A stretch of 21,433 nt of DNA. Source: a virus. Positions 10,501-19,088 of this stretch are shown in pieces (position 1 is the first letter of the stretch; each line of letters starts with the position of its first letter). The notes under the pieces are model-generated. The model was given only the letters and a program-made list of their open reading frames with translations. It searched no databases and was not told the origin of the DNA. The stretch covers positions 1 through 21,433 of the IMG/VR virus record IMGVR_UViG_3300020183_000539; one strand, 5' to 3'. Made by a program: the position numbers and the translations under genes.

Positions 10501-13500
10501 TGTATCATATGATGCAATATATGTTGTAGTGACTCCAGAATTTACAGTTAAGTATACTTTATCCTCAACTAATAATCCATGAGTTTGTGCTGTAGATACT
10601 ACAGTTTTATTTGTATTGACATTAGCAGTAACAACACTTCTATTTGAATTTAACTTATGAAGGTAATTGTTTTCTGCTGAAGTGTATAATAAGAGATTAT
10701 CAGTACTGTTAGTTGTTGTAATTGAACTTGTTAGTCCAATTACATTATTATCAATTTTGACAACATATAAAGTTGAAATCCCACTTAAATTGCCAAATTC
10801 AGAAACCACTATTGAATTTTCTGCAGGAGTATAAATTACTTTTTCTCCAGTTTTAAATTTGTGATTGGGTAAGAAAATTCTTCCAGTGGGAATAAATTCA
10901 GTATTGCTTACTCCATATCCTAATGGTAAAATTGATAATGTGTTTCCTGCACCAATTGCAGTAGAAACTCCTACAGATACAGATTGTTGTGGATTGAAGT
11001 AGTATGCTTCATTTTTAGGAGGGAGATCTGAACTAGAAGAATTGAAATTAAATCTACTTTGCAGTAGTGTGACTGATGTTCCTAAATTATGAGATGTTGC
11101 TCCACTTTCCCTTAAAACATTAATAAAGTTGTTTGTGAAATCCAATCCAATTACTTTCAAAGTTTCTGAGTCTATTTTGATTAAAGAATCTATGTCAAAA
11201 TTTAAGATAGAATCTTTGACTTGAATTGAAGTAACTATTCCAGTAGTAGTTTGGTCAGATATCCCTTCAAGTAATTGCGTTTCTTTTAATGGAACATTTA
11301 CTTGAACAAATCCTTCTAAATCAGAGAATGTAGTTGTAGACACTCCAGAAATTTTAATATAACTTTTATCCTTAATGTTGTGAGTTGTAGTAGCAATACC
11401 AACAACTGAACCTTTTTCATAAATCAAAGTTACATTAGATAGTGTTTGAGTTGAAGATTGAATGCTATTAATTCCAACTCCAGAAAGTTCTGATACTTCT
11501 GCTAAAGCTCCAAACCCACCAGTATTGGAGTTGTCAAAAGATATTCTATTACCTATTGAATAATTAAATCCACCATTAACAACAAGAACATCATCAACTC
11601 GTCCTCTTGAAGAATTTGTGACTAAAATTTCTCCTGATTTTGACTTTTCATTAAAGTTAAAGTATTCATAATAATTTTGTTTATTTTCTACACCATATGG
11701 AAGGGTGTGTTTTGATATGTTTAAAGCGTTAAAGTTTAAATCTTGATTAATTCTTAAATCTAAATTATCCTGTTCTGGCGTGTACTTGTAGTAATTTCCT
11801 ATGAAGTATGGGAATATTGGGTTTCTTGTATTTGAAACAGTACAGAAATATGCATATACACCATTTGGAAATTCTGGAGTTGCACAGAATCTTCCATTAT
11901 ATTTGTCCAATCTTCCAAGACCTTCAACATACTCATAGTCCTCTATAAGTGAACCTGGAGGGAATGTAGAGGAATCTGGTCTATTTGTTGATAATGTAGA
12001 TTTTATTTGATAACTTGAGGTCATTCTTCTAAACCCACCAGTTCCATCAGGATTAGTGTATCCATCTGGACCATAAATTGGAGAACCATCATAAGCCCAT
12101 CCAATTATTGAAGAATGTGATGTTGGATTTTGATTTGTTGCTAATTCTGGAATATTAAACTGTGACCACAAATCAGAGTTTAGATAAAAGATGTTAAAAG
12201 TATTTCCAAAGTATGAGTGTTTCTTTCCTAAAAGAACCCCTGAAGAAACATTAGTTGAACCTAATTTGTATATTTCATTTAATGACCAAGACTGTAAATT
12301 AGTGGAAAGTTTTAAATTCTTGCCTACAGGGTCTATTTTTATATCAGTTGAACTGTTATACCCAACACCACCATTAACAATTGATATAGAGGTAATCTGT
12401 CCATTTACTATCACAGGTTCAAGTTGAGCACCATAACCAGAACCTTCAACAATTAACTTGATAGAATTGTAATAGTTGTTTCCTGAACTTTTAACTATTA
12501 CTTTAATAATTTTACCATCTACTACAACAGGTTCTAAGTTTGCTCCTTCTCCAACCAATTCCTTAATTGTTGGAGCATTTTTATAATTAAGGATTGTTGG
12601 AGTTCCATATCCATACTGCCCAAAGAATCCAGTTTGTACTTCAGTAACTTTGCCTAAAACTATAGGTTTTATTGTTGCTTGAGAACCTATAATGTTTCCT
12701 TGTCCATCTGTTGCAAGAGAACCAGAAACATTTACTCTAATTGGTGAATATTCAAAGAAGTAAATTGAAAATATATCAGAAACTCCAAAGTCAACATATG
12801 TTGTTGAAGTTTTGCTTGTTTTTAATTTAAATCTATTTTCATCTATTTTGTGAATATAATAATTTGTTTCTGTACTAATTCCTGATAAAGTTGTGCCAGA
12901 AAAAGAATATCTTACTTCATCATCTGTAGAAAACCCATGATTTTTTATGGTAATAACACTATCATAATGGTTTACATCATTAGGTCCTGCTAATACTTTT
13001 TTATATTTAAATTCAGTGTTTACATCAATTAAATTGACAGAATCTACTACAAGTTTCTTTTTGGTTGATACAAACCTTTGAGTTCCTGCCCCATATTCTC
13101 TAATAGAAATATAATTATTTGTTAAAGCATCATTTTTAGTATAAGCTAATCTAAATGATGTTCCAGCACCAACAGTAATTACATAGTAAACGCTATCATT
13201 AACTAAGTATTCACTTGCTAAGGTTCCTATGCCTATTGGAAACCCTCCTAAAGTTTGATATACAACTTCTTCTCCAGTTATAAGATAATGCTTGGATGGG
13301 AATGTAAACTGGTCATTAATATCACTAACATACCCTCCTGCAGAAGATGCAGTAAACTCTAATTCTTTTGCCTGAAGTTTCATTTTAACTTCAGTCTTTA
13401 CAGAATCATTTCCTCCACCAAACACTGTGATTGTTGGAGGTTTAGTATAATTGAATCCTTGATCAGTTACAATTAATTTAGTTATTTTACCAGTTAATTG

Positions 13501-15807
13501 AGGTATAACAGTGGTTTGAGTATCATTTCCATTATTGATTAAAAATCTTGGAGGATTTGCAATATCATAATTTGTTCCAGGGTTTAAAATATTAATAGAT
13601 GTTATTTCACCATAGTAAACTTTATCATAAGATTTGTAATTTTTGATTTCTACGCCATTTGCTAAAATTCCTATTGGTCCTGGTAATGTTTCTACATCAG
13701 AAATTAGAACATTTGGAATTTTAGGAAACTTTTTAAATATTTTTGCTGAAGTAAATGTGTTTCCATATAAACTATTATCAATCAAAGTAAATGAACTAAC
13801 ATATCCTTTAACAGAATTGTTTACAGGAGGATTGACTAATTCATAAAAACTAATAAAAGATGAATTGGCAATATTTTCTGCAGAATATGCTAATTTAATA
13901 GTATCACCATTAATGTTTTTAACATAAAAAGATACACCTGTAGTAACACCAACTGGATTGGAATAATTGCCAGTAATAGTGTAATTAGTTACAGTTACTA
14001 ATTCACCATCATAAAAATTATGAGATCCTTCTAAAGATTCATAGTCACTTTGATTTACAGTAAATGAAAATTGTCTTTTGTATGGAGTTATGTTATAATT
14101 AGGAAATCCATTAGAAGTTATGTAGTTATAAGTTTCATCTACAAAAGAGTTTTGAATATTTGCAGTAAACTTATTATTAACTTCTGGATATGTTGTTGAC
14201 TGTGATTTAAATAATTTTCTTTTTGCAGTTATTCTTGATCCAACATAGGAAGAAATTCCAGACACGTTAATTGTGTACTGTTTTGGAGTTGCATTACTTG
14301 TAGAAACATCTACATTAGATTTAATTCTTTCATTAAAGTTGGTTCTATATAAATCTACAACATCACTATTTCTCAATTTGTGATTGTGTAAAGTTTTTAC
14401 ATTTCCAGTAGATAAGCTGATTCCCTCTAAACTATAATTTGGTAATGATGTAGTCAATACACCAGAATATACAGTTAAAGGTAAATTATAAATTAAAGAT
14501 TTTGTAAAAGGATTGTCATCAAGATTTCCTAAATTATCTACTTTAATTGGGTCACCTTTGAGTGCATAAGAAACTGTAGAATACTCTATTCCTGAAAGAG
14601 AACCAACTATTCTCAATTTAACTTGAGTGTTTGAGTCTGCTTGATATCCATAAACAAAATTGTCTCCATATACTTCTGATTTTGAAAGTATACTTTGAGA
14701 AATTCCAGAACAATTTAAAAATTGATTTGTTGTTTTATCTGTATAAGTTACTGTAAGATCATTAATGTAGATAGTTCCAGATTTTTCAAATCCAATAGTA
14801 GAATCAACTGTAATAACATTTGCACCTGAAGAAATATCTTCTACAACATAAGTTTTTGGAGTCTCTAGAAAAGAACCAAAAATAGAACCAGTTGAACTTA
14901 AGTTTGCAGAATATCCAGAGAATAAATTAATTTTATAGAAGACTTTATTCTTTACATAAAACCTATCAACACTATAGATTGAACCAGAAGCTGGTAAAAT
15001 TCTTCCATCTACACTTTTATCTTGATAAAGTGTTTGACCTACTAATTTAATAGGGTCTCCTGATATTAATTCACATCTAAATGACTCACAGACAGTCCAT
15101 TTATCATCAGATGGTTTGAATGTATAGTCATCAGGTTTGATGACCTTTACATCTTGTCCATAGAGGACTTTGAACAGTATTTTGTATGCTTCATCAGTTC
15201 CTTTGGTCTCATAAAATGTTCTTGCTTTACTAATAAAGTTGGGAACATTAATTCTACTGTCAAAATCAATTTCTTCAAATCCAGGAATAAATTGATACTT
15301 GGTTTTTCTAAAAAACTCTTGTAAAAATAAGTTAGTTAAGTTTTGAACAGCAGCACCTGAAGTATGCTCTGAAGATTCTGTTTGAGAAAAGACTAAAAAT
15401 TCTGGATTATTCTCTTGTGTTAATGATGAAATGCCACTAAATCCACGAACACATCCAGTAAAGGAATTTGTAGTAATTCCAGTGTACGTGATGATTTCAT
15501 TATCAATCTTAATCAATCCATATTCTTGTGGATACCCACTAACAGATTCTACAAAAATCTCATCATCAAAAAAATCTACATTTTCTGTTAGTACAGTGTC
15601 TGAATATAAATTAGTATTATCAAACGCATCAAAATTCTTGTAATTAATTAAATTTTCTGCAAGATCTACTGCAGAACCTTGAAATTCTTGTGATGTATAA
15701 TATTGCTTTAAAAATTCTGAAAAATTTGGATTATCTGATAGAATAAATTCAGGAATTTGATTATAAACAATATCCTTAATTTTTACTACTTTATTGTCTT
15801 GATTCAT
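7549..15807 (-). CDS. 7: Giant gp7-type baseplate wedge protein with modular C-terminal extension
   Basis: 2752 residues; T4 gp7 has 1032. Residues 19-56 and 159-265 resemble the C-terminal third of T4 gp7 as I remember it: ARTFYETKGTDEAYKILF (195-212) and KVLYGQDVKV against T4 SYDFYSTKGIEASYKFLFKVLYNEEVEI, then LVGQTLY (255-261) against LVGQTIY. T4 gp7 is the large wedge protein that, with gp10 and the gp6/gp53 core, starts wedge assembly. Here this part is N-terminal and about 2,500 residues follow: loop modules at 71-150 and 320-370, Gly/Tyr repeats near 735-797, 1099-1160, 1402-1422, 1924-1962 and 1998-2020, an HxxxTGE unit at 839-911, a YHYH-like domain at about 1228-1337 (IGWAYDGSPIYGP to YFIGNYY), and a duplicated C-terminal unit (about 2439-2502 and 2676-2749). 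The ATG lies one base after the gp6 stop. Likely roles are wedge structure plus outward extension or receptor contact. Confidence 0.85.
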   Translation of the reverse strand: MNQDNKVVKIKDIVYNQIPEFILSDNPNFSEFLKQYYTSQEFQGSAVDLAENLINYKNFDAFDNTNLYSDTVLTENVDFFDDEIFVESVSGYPQEYGLIKIDNEIITYTGITTNSFTGCVRGFSGISSLTQENNPEFLVFSQTESSEHTSGAAVQNLTNLFLQEFFRKTKYQFIPGFEEIDFDSRINVPNFISKARTFYETKGTDEAYKILFKVLYGQDVKVIKPDDYTFKPSDDKWTVCESFRCELISGDPIKLVGQTLYQDKSVDGRILPASGSIYSVDRFYVKNKVFYKINLFSGYSANLSSTGSIFGSFLETPKTYVVEDISSGANVITVDSTIGFEKSGTIYINDLTVTYTDKTTNQFLNCSGISQSILSKSEVYGDNFVYGYQADSNTQVKLRIVGSLSGIEYSTVSYALKGDPIKVDNLGNLDDNPFTKSLIYNLPLTVYSGVLTTSLPNYSLEGISLSTGNVKTLHNHKLRNSDVVDLYRTNFNERIKSNVDVSTSNATPKQYTINVSGISSYVGSRITAKRKLFKSQSTTYPEVNNKFTANIQNSFVDETYNYITSNGFPNYNITPYKRQFSFTVNQSDYESLEGSHNFYDGELVTVTNYTITGNYSNPVGVTTGVSFYVKNINGDTIKLAYSAENIANSSFISFYELVNPPVNNSVKGYVSSFTLIDNSLYGNTFTSAKIFKKFPKIPNVLISDVETLPGPIGILANGVEIKNYKSYDKVYYGEITSINILNPGTNYDIANPPRFLINNGNDTQTTVIPQLTGKITKLIVTDQGFNYTKPPTITVFGGGNDSVKTEVKMKLQAKELEFTASSAGGYVSDINDQFTFPSKHYLITGEEVVYQTLGGFPIGIGTLASEYLVNDSVYYVITVGAGTSFRLAYTKNDALTNNYISIREYGAGTQRFVSTKKKLVVDSVNLIDVNTEFKYKKVLAGPNDVNHYDSVITIKNHGFSTDDEVRYSFSGTTLSGISTETNYYIHKIDENRFKLKTSKTSTTYVDFGVSDIFSIYFFEYSPIRVNVSGSLATDGQGNIIGSQATIKPIVLGKVTEVQTGFFGQYGYGTPTILNYKNAPTIKELVGEGANLEPVVVDGKIIKVIVKSSGNNYYNSIKLIVEGSGYGAQLEPVIVNGQITSISIVNGGVGYNSSTDIKIDPVGKNLKLSTNLQSWSLNEIYKLGSTNVSSGVLLGKKHSYFGNTFNIFYLNSDLWSQFNIPELATNQNPTSHSSIIGWAYDGSPIYGPDGYTNPDGTGGFRRMTSSYQIKSTLSTNRPDSSTFPPGSLIEDYEYVEGLGRLDKYNGRFCATPEFPNGVYAYFCTVSNTRNPIFPYFIGNYYKYTPEQDNLDLRINQDLNFNALNISKHTLPYGVENKQNYYEYFNFNEKSKSGEILVTNSSRGRVDDVLVVNGGFNYSIGNRISFDNSNTGGFGALAEVSELSGVGINSIQSSTQTLSNVTLIYEKGSVVGIATTTHNIKDKSYIKISGVSTTTFSDLEGFVQVNVPLKETQLLEGISDQTTTGIVTSIQVKDSILNFDIDSLIKIDSETLKVIGLDFTNNFINVLRESGATSHNLGTSVTLLQSRFNFNSSSSDLPPKNEAYYFNPQQSVSVGVSTAIGAGNTLSILPLGYGVSNTEFIPTGRIFLPNHKFKTGEKVIYTPAENSIVVSEFGNLSGISTLYVVKIDNNVIGLTSSITTTNSTDNLLLYTSAENNYLHKLNSNRSVVTANVNTNKTVVSTAQTHGLLVEDKVYLTVNSGVTTTYIASYDTSTAKLRINSQNNPNVNAYENEIVTFDTSSDTLSDTNFKLYTDSEFKNEYLGNVQNGIEVTKTSTALTLRISRYTPKILYYNIESTSKKVFSDESVFKFNTININPSLYNDIVVGITTVSDNSFEVNYPVDPENRHYISGISTLSYKVTSSNTPGSISKVKLLSKGSEYQRLPKISSISGNGSGSNLIPISKSIGKIVKSTVVNDECVLPFDKTLKPFSKGYSSTFVYNNYKVETLSIVERGANYLSAPKINLYSVESSDLVPDFAANVTIRNGSLDEIELVNPSSGLYSTDDKIVFTENNNGLKILGISTAFASNQYQITLTLETPISGFTTSNPLPFLIDDEIFVEGIEENLGAGYNSSDYDYNFFKVVGVQTSLGSENAAQITYQLKQYPGVFSVEGTLDNNAYVVNSNILPKVTANLVENIFYSNESVADSTIISNQNNDPVTNLLKIKNPNSVQVGNILTGTSSLSKGKVYKIENYNLILKSSSSVLKTIGWQTQQGQLSSTVQKLPDNDYYQRFAYSLKSKKSLSDWDSVVSDTSHVAGYKKFSDLVVESLPSGISSITTDDSSKVNIALSSFADLTTINDFDLVFENVEDYNLTASDIIKFNSKVLSDYLLSKENLVLKIDDISNLFNTTVPPVVVIPIDEITGSLVSKYVFFVEASNSFLGPFLFPQFFELLVTRNGEIINLTSYSYFESNDFGKVTAEPLGDNTMVINYIPVNIFNSLSIKAVRENVDTVVGVSTTSYGYVRNVTVTSNYASEVSPTQKTIYSIPLSESSSGTLFVGISSQLNRIESSQEMAFLYDSGCVQYNNYASNQIVGLGTIGISTSGGDLLITYDGVSGVGVTVYSNITFLTNTLTSPSEIVDSPTRLNSSAVSGSYTSGNDEIIATISADYAASKYGIEVTKTVGVTTQKSFVLLDTIHYQQNTYLNNINYSVLGNIDDLSFETTYESGTNSYLLSYIPANNANYSIKFFEKNILTTQS

Positions 15808-15808
15808 T

Positions 15809-17707
15809 TTAATTTCTTACTTTTGAGTCAGAGAAATAACTTGATTCTGGAATAAATCTACTACCAGATGCATTTTCCCCAGATGATATTAAATCCTTAA
15901 CCATAGAAATATTGCTATTTCCAATATCTAATTTTAAGTAAATTGATTTTTTGGCAATTACATCATTAGAATATGGAATTGCATCAATCTCAATAATCTT
16001 GTTGGGTTTTGATGTAGAAGATACCTTTATATTATCTATATTGATAATTCCATTCACATAATCAACTGTACCAACATTTCCTATCTGTTTGACTATTTTA
16101 TTTTCACTATATGAAAAGAGATATAATGTTCCTGTCTTTAATGTAGAATCATCAACAATATCCCCAATATAAACAGTGGGAGTAACTCCATTAACTACAA
16201 ATCCACTTGATCTAATATTTGGAATAGTATTATTTCTATTGTCATTTACATTAAATCTATTTTCAAAGCAAATCAGGTACTTTGTGGGTTCATTTAAAAT
16301 GACTTCAAAGTTTCTTCTAATTCTTACTTTGGTTATGTTTGATGTAATTGCAGTGCTTGTAGAATCTATAATTCCTAAAGCCTTACTATACTTAAATCTT
16401 CCACCAAACTTATTCAAATCAGATGAATTTGAATACGTGGTTAATGATGACAGAACATTAGTCTTTAAGGACTCTGGCGAAGAAGATAAGTTTGAATTAT
16501 AATACACTGTAGAATCTATTTCAACATATAATACATTAATATCTACAAATTCTGGTCTAATTCCTGCTATAGTGTACTTCTTGAGGTCATTTAAAATAAA
16601 ATCTTTTGTAGATTGAGCAAGAAAATCAGAATTTTTTGGTTTTACTGCTAAAAATACCTTACCATATTGAGGTGGTGTCATTTCTTCACCACCATAAGCA
16701 GTTACTGATTCAATATTTGAGTAAATTGAAGGTAAAATTGCTTCATAATCACCTGCTGTTACTGCTCTACGCTGTGATGCATACAATCTTGGTGCATAAT
16801 ACCTCACAGACTCTATAGATTGTATATCGTCACCATTTTGAGCAGGTGTATTTGTGACCACAACACCAACAGATAATGTCACCAGAGCATCATTATTGTC
16901 TATCAGAGTGCCAGAGAAGGTGAAGTTGGATGCTCCATTACCTGCAGGCCCATTCGTGACCACGTAGGAGGCATTAACAACATTTCCATTACTCAATTTC
17001 TTACCAAAAATGCCATCACCAAAGAAAAGTTCATATTTTTCATCAGAAACTTCTTGAATTAAAAAGATTTGTGATGTAGAACTGATGCCAACAATATCAT
17101 TAATTGAAGAATACTCCTCTGAAGTGGTACTTTGGGAGTTATTATAGACTTTTACCCTAATTGTAGAGGTATCTACATAAGGATTTGGGATAATATACTT
17201 CTGATTTGGTTGAGAATTATCTACAGTAAAGGTTTTTGTGAGATATGTTCCTTCATAAATGTCAATTCCAGAGAAAATTGCCTCACCATTTGAGACACTG
17301 ACAGTAATATCTTCTGGAATTGAGAAAATGTAACTGGTATTATCTAATGAACCTGTGCAGACAATACCAGATTTGAGTGATACAGTCTTAATTGAGGAAT
17401 TAATGCCAGTTACTATGAATGAAATATTTGCTTTTGCTGCTCTTCTGGAGAGGGGAACAAACCCTATGTTCCTTGCAAGAGACACTACGTTCTCTCTGAT
17501 GGTTGCACTGTCCAGGAATGCCTCATTTGCCACCATATTGGTGTTGTAGGCAGTCAGATAACTGTTATAGGCAAGTATATCAATCAGTACAGAGAAGTTA
17601 GAACCTTCAAAATCAAAGTCGCTAAAGGTTGAATTTGCTCTTAAGTAGTCTTTGATGGAGGTTCTAATCTGATCGAAGTCCAGATTAGTGAAATCTGTGA
17701 ATGCCAT
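15809..17707 (-). CDS. 6: Baseplate wedge subunit, T4 gp6 homologue
   Basis: 632 residues, close to the 660 of T4 gp6. The N-terminal core FDFEGSNFSVLIDILAYN (31-48) followed by NEAFLDSATIRENVVSLAR and IGFVPLSRRAA (81-91) matches T4 YDFEGSRLNVLCDLLAYN, YESFMRTANLRSSVVQ and NGYLPTSKSAA. A second conserved block near 302-345 (YAPRLYASQRRAVTAGDYEA) matches T4 IKRETQQRCVTATDYDTF and continues into the KVFLAVKPK strand (T4 AFIAAKPK). In T4, gp6 dimers form the inner ring that ties the six wedges together with gp25 and gp53. The stop codon of gp25 and this ATG share a base (TAATG), so translation is coupled. The gene is less AT-rich at its conserved 5' end than at its 3' end. Confidence 0.95.
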   Translation of the reverse strand: MAFTDFTNLDFDQIRTSIKDYLRANSTFSDFDFEGSNFSVLIDILAYNSYLTAYNTNMVANEAFLDSATIRENVVSLARNIGFVPLSRRAAKANISFIVTGINSSIKTVSLKSGIVCTGSLDNTSYIFSIPEDITVSVSNGEAIFSGIDIYEGTYLTKTFTVDNSQPNQKYIIPNPYVDTSTIRVKVYNNSQSTTSEEYSSINDIVGISSTSQIFLIQEVSDEKYELFFGDGIFGKKLSNGNVVNASYVVTNGPAGNGASNFTFSGTLIDNNDALVTLSVGVVVTNTPAQNGDDIQSIESVRYYAPRLYASQRRAVTAGDYEAILPSIYSNIESVTAYGGEEMTPPQYGKVFLAVKPKNSDFLAQSTKDFILNDLKKYTIAGIRPEFVDINVLYVEIDSTVYYNSNLSSSPESLKTNVLSSLTTYSNSSDLNKFGGRFKYSKALGIIDSTSTAITSNITKVRIRRNFEVILNEPTKYLICFENRFNVNDNRNNTIPNIRSSGFVVNGVTPTVYIGDIVDDSTLKTGTLYLFSYSENKIVKQIGNVGTVDYVNGIINIDNIKVSSTSKPNKIIEIDAIPYSNDVIAKKSIYLKLDIGNSNISMVKDLISSGENASGSRFIPESSYFSDSKVRN

Positions 17708-18111
17708 TAGTATCTGGTTGGTTGTAATATGAAGTTAATTGCCTGTGTTGGAACAGCAAGTCCAACAATATCATAAGTAATGGTTACATCAAGTTCATTA
17801 TCTTCAGGATATAGTGCAACATTTACATCTCTAACAACAACTCTTGGTTCAAAGTTAGAAAGAACAGTCTTAATTTCTTCCTGTAAAGGATCTACAATAC
17901 CACTATCTGCAAGTTCAAAGAAGTAACTTTCAACCTTTGACCCTAAAAGTGAGTTAAAAAACCTTTCGCCAACTCTTGTTCTGATTAAATTGACTACAGA
18001 TCGCTTAATTGCATCTTCATTTAAGAGTGTTCCAATATCATTAGTCACAGGATGCCTTAGAAAGGACAAGCTGATATCTTTAAATCCTCTTGAAATATTC
18101 TCTAAAGGCAC
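17707..18111 (-). CDS. 25: Baseplate wedge subunit, gp25 (GPW_gp25 family)
   Basis: 134 residues, as in T4 gp25 (132). The sequence GFKDISLSFLRHPVTNDIG (9-27) followed by AIKRSVVNLIRTRVGERFF (34-52) and the family motif NFEPRV (86-91) identify the GPW_gp25/lysozyme-like fold shared with type VI secretion TssE. It forms part of the inner wedge next to gp6 and the tail tube. The start is GTG at 18111-18109: the in-frame codons upstream are CAG, TCA and TAG (stop), and the only nearby ATG is out of frame. An AATAAATA late element lies about 26 bases upstream. This gene heads the baseplate operon seen here, unlike T4 where gene 25 is distant from genes 6-8. Confidence 0.95.
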   Translation of the reverse strand: MPLENISRGFKDISLSFLRHPVTNDIGTLLNEDAIKRSVVNLIRTRVGERFFNSLLGSKVESYFFELADSGIVDPLQEEIKTVLSNFEPRVVVRDVNVALYPEDNELDVTITYDIVGLAVPTQAINFILQPTRY

Positions 18112-18136
18112 CTGTGACTATCAAATACATTACTTT

Positions 18137-18144
18137 TATTTATT
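18137..18144 (-). promoter_or_regulatory. Late-promoter-like element before gp25
   Basis: The minus strand reads AATAAATA, matching the T4-like late -10 element (TATAAATA, cyanophage NATAAATA). It includes the TAA stop of the 302-residue gene and lies about 26 bases before the gp25 GTG, giving a predicted leader near 20 bases. It is the natural start of transcription for the baseplate operon. It has the same octamer and the same stop-codon overlap as the element before gp8. Confidence 0.6.
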
Positions 18145-19048
18145 GAGGTTTGCCATAGGTTGGTTCAGTTCCATATTCCCAATCATCATAGTCCTCATCA
18201 TTACGAATTTTCTCATGAAATTCTGTTTGTTCCTTCAAAAAATGTTTACTTTTGGGAACATCATCATGCATAATTTCTTGAATTGTACGTTTCTCGAGTT
18301 TTACATGGTAGTCAGTGACTAAATTTGTGGTTCCCCACATCTGATACATGTAATTTTTGTCTCTATCTACAGGTAAGTTGGACATTTTTCCTAATTCGAA
18401 GTGAATTAGAACTTTTAAAGGGGTTGCCATCCCTATTTCGTACATAAAATCATCAGAAGTTTCAATTTTTCTTTTATTTTCCACTGAGTATTCAGTCAAA
18501 TCTATCTCATAACCAGGATTTTGAGTGATTCTATTGCGAGTCCAGGCATCATCATACCATAAAATCTTATTATTTGGGTATGCATAGAAGTTTCCATTAT
18601 CCATTTTAAAAAAATGAGCACATTTGTGCTCTGGAGTCTCACTAAAATTAGTATTCAGTGTTGATTTTGACTCCCAAGACCAATCTAAAGTGAACATATA
18701 GACACCTTCGTTCTTTTCGCCCTTATAATTAATCAATTCTGCACGCAATCCAGCAAGTCTAGACCTCACTTGAACATCAATATAAGGCGAAAAGCAATCC
18801 CACCACATACATTCCTCAAGTTTAGGCACTGGAGCATCTGGTTTCCAGCAAAATGCATGAATAGGTCTTCTAGTCCAGTTAACGCCATTCTCTAAAAATG
18901 CCTCAAAGAGGGGTACATGTTTCTCTAAGGATGCTACAGAGTGTACATCACATAAAGTCACCTCTCCATGTCCTTGCTTATGATTATAGAGGAACTCATT
19001 CCTAATGTAACAAGTAATTGTAGGAAGATTGTGATTTAAATATGCCAT
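18140..19048 (-). CDS. Unknown 302-residue protein upstream of gp25
   Basis: I choose the ATG at 19048 (MAYLNHNLPTITCYIRNEFL). An in-frame ATG exists at 19195, but the extra 49 codons would cover an intrinsic terminator and most of a better-supported 47-residue gene in another frame. The protein is soluble, rich in aromatic residues, Lys and Asp/Glu, with no membrane segment. Visible blocks include CDVHSVASLEKHVPLFEAFL, NWTRRPIHAFCWKPDAPVP, and ECMWWDCF, with several Cys and Trp residues. The C-terminal 60 residues are highly charged (EFHEKIRNDEDYDDWEYG). I do not recognise a domain. It lies between a terminator and the late promoter of gp25, so its own transcription is unclear; read-through or a weak TATAGATA element near 19087 are possible. 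It may act in tail assembly by location only, which is weak evidence. Confidence 0.8.
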   Translation of the reverse strand: MAYLNHNLPTITCYIRNEFLYNHKQGHGEVTLCDVHSVASLEKHVPLFEAFLENGVNWTRRPIHAFCWKPDAPVPKLEECMWWDCFSPYIDVQVRSRLAGLRAELINYKGEKNEGVYMFTLDWSWESKSTLNTNFSETPEHKCAHFFKMDNGNFYAYPNNKILWYDDAWTRNRITQNPGYEIDLTEYSVENKRKIETSDDFMYEIGMATPLKVLIHFELGKMSNLPVDRDKNYMYQMWGTTNLVTDYHVKLEKRTIQEIMHDDVPKSKHFLKEQTEFHEKIRNDEDYDDWEYGTEPTYGKPQ

Positions 19049-19057
19049 ATAGTTAAT

Positions 19058-19080
19058 AAAAAAGCAGGGTTTCCCCTGCT
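19058..19080 (-). terminator. Intrinsic terminator after the 47-residue gene
   Basis: On the minus strand a perfect 7-bp stem AGCAGGG/CCCTGCT closes a GAAA tetraloop and runs straight into six T residues. This is a textbook rho-independent terminator. It follows the stop codon of the 47-residue gene by about 9 bases and ends about 9 bases before the start of the 302-residue gene, so it closes the glycosyltransferase-type cluster. Confidence 0.85.
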
Positions 19081-19088
19081 TATCTATA

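Noticed and set aside
16176-16502. Plus-strand frame of 108 codons opposite gp6
   Set aside because: It is antisense to a clearly conserved gp6 coding region and shows no initiation signal.
17990-18322. Plus-strand frame of 110 codons across the gp25 start
   Set aside because: It is antisense to gp25 and the 302-residue gene; the hydrophobic run comes from the AT-rich complement.
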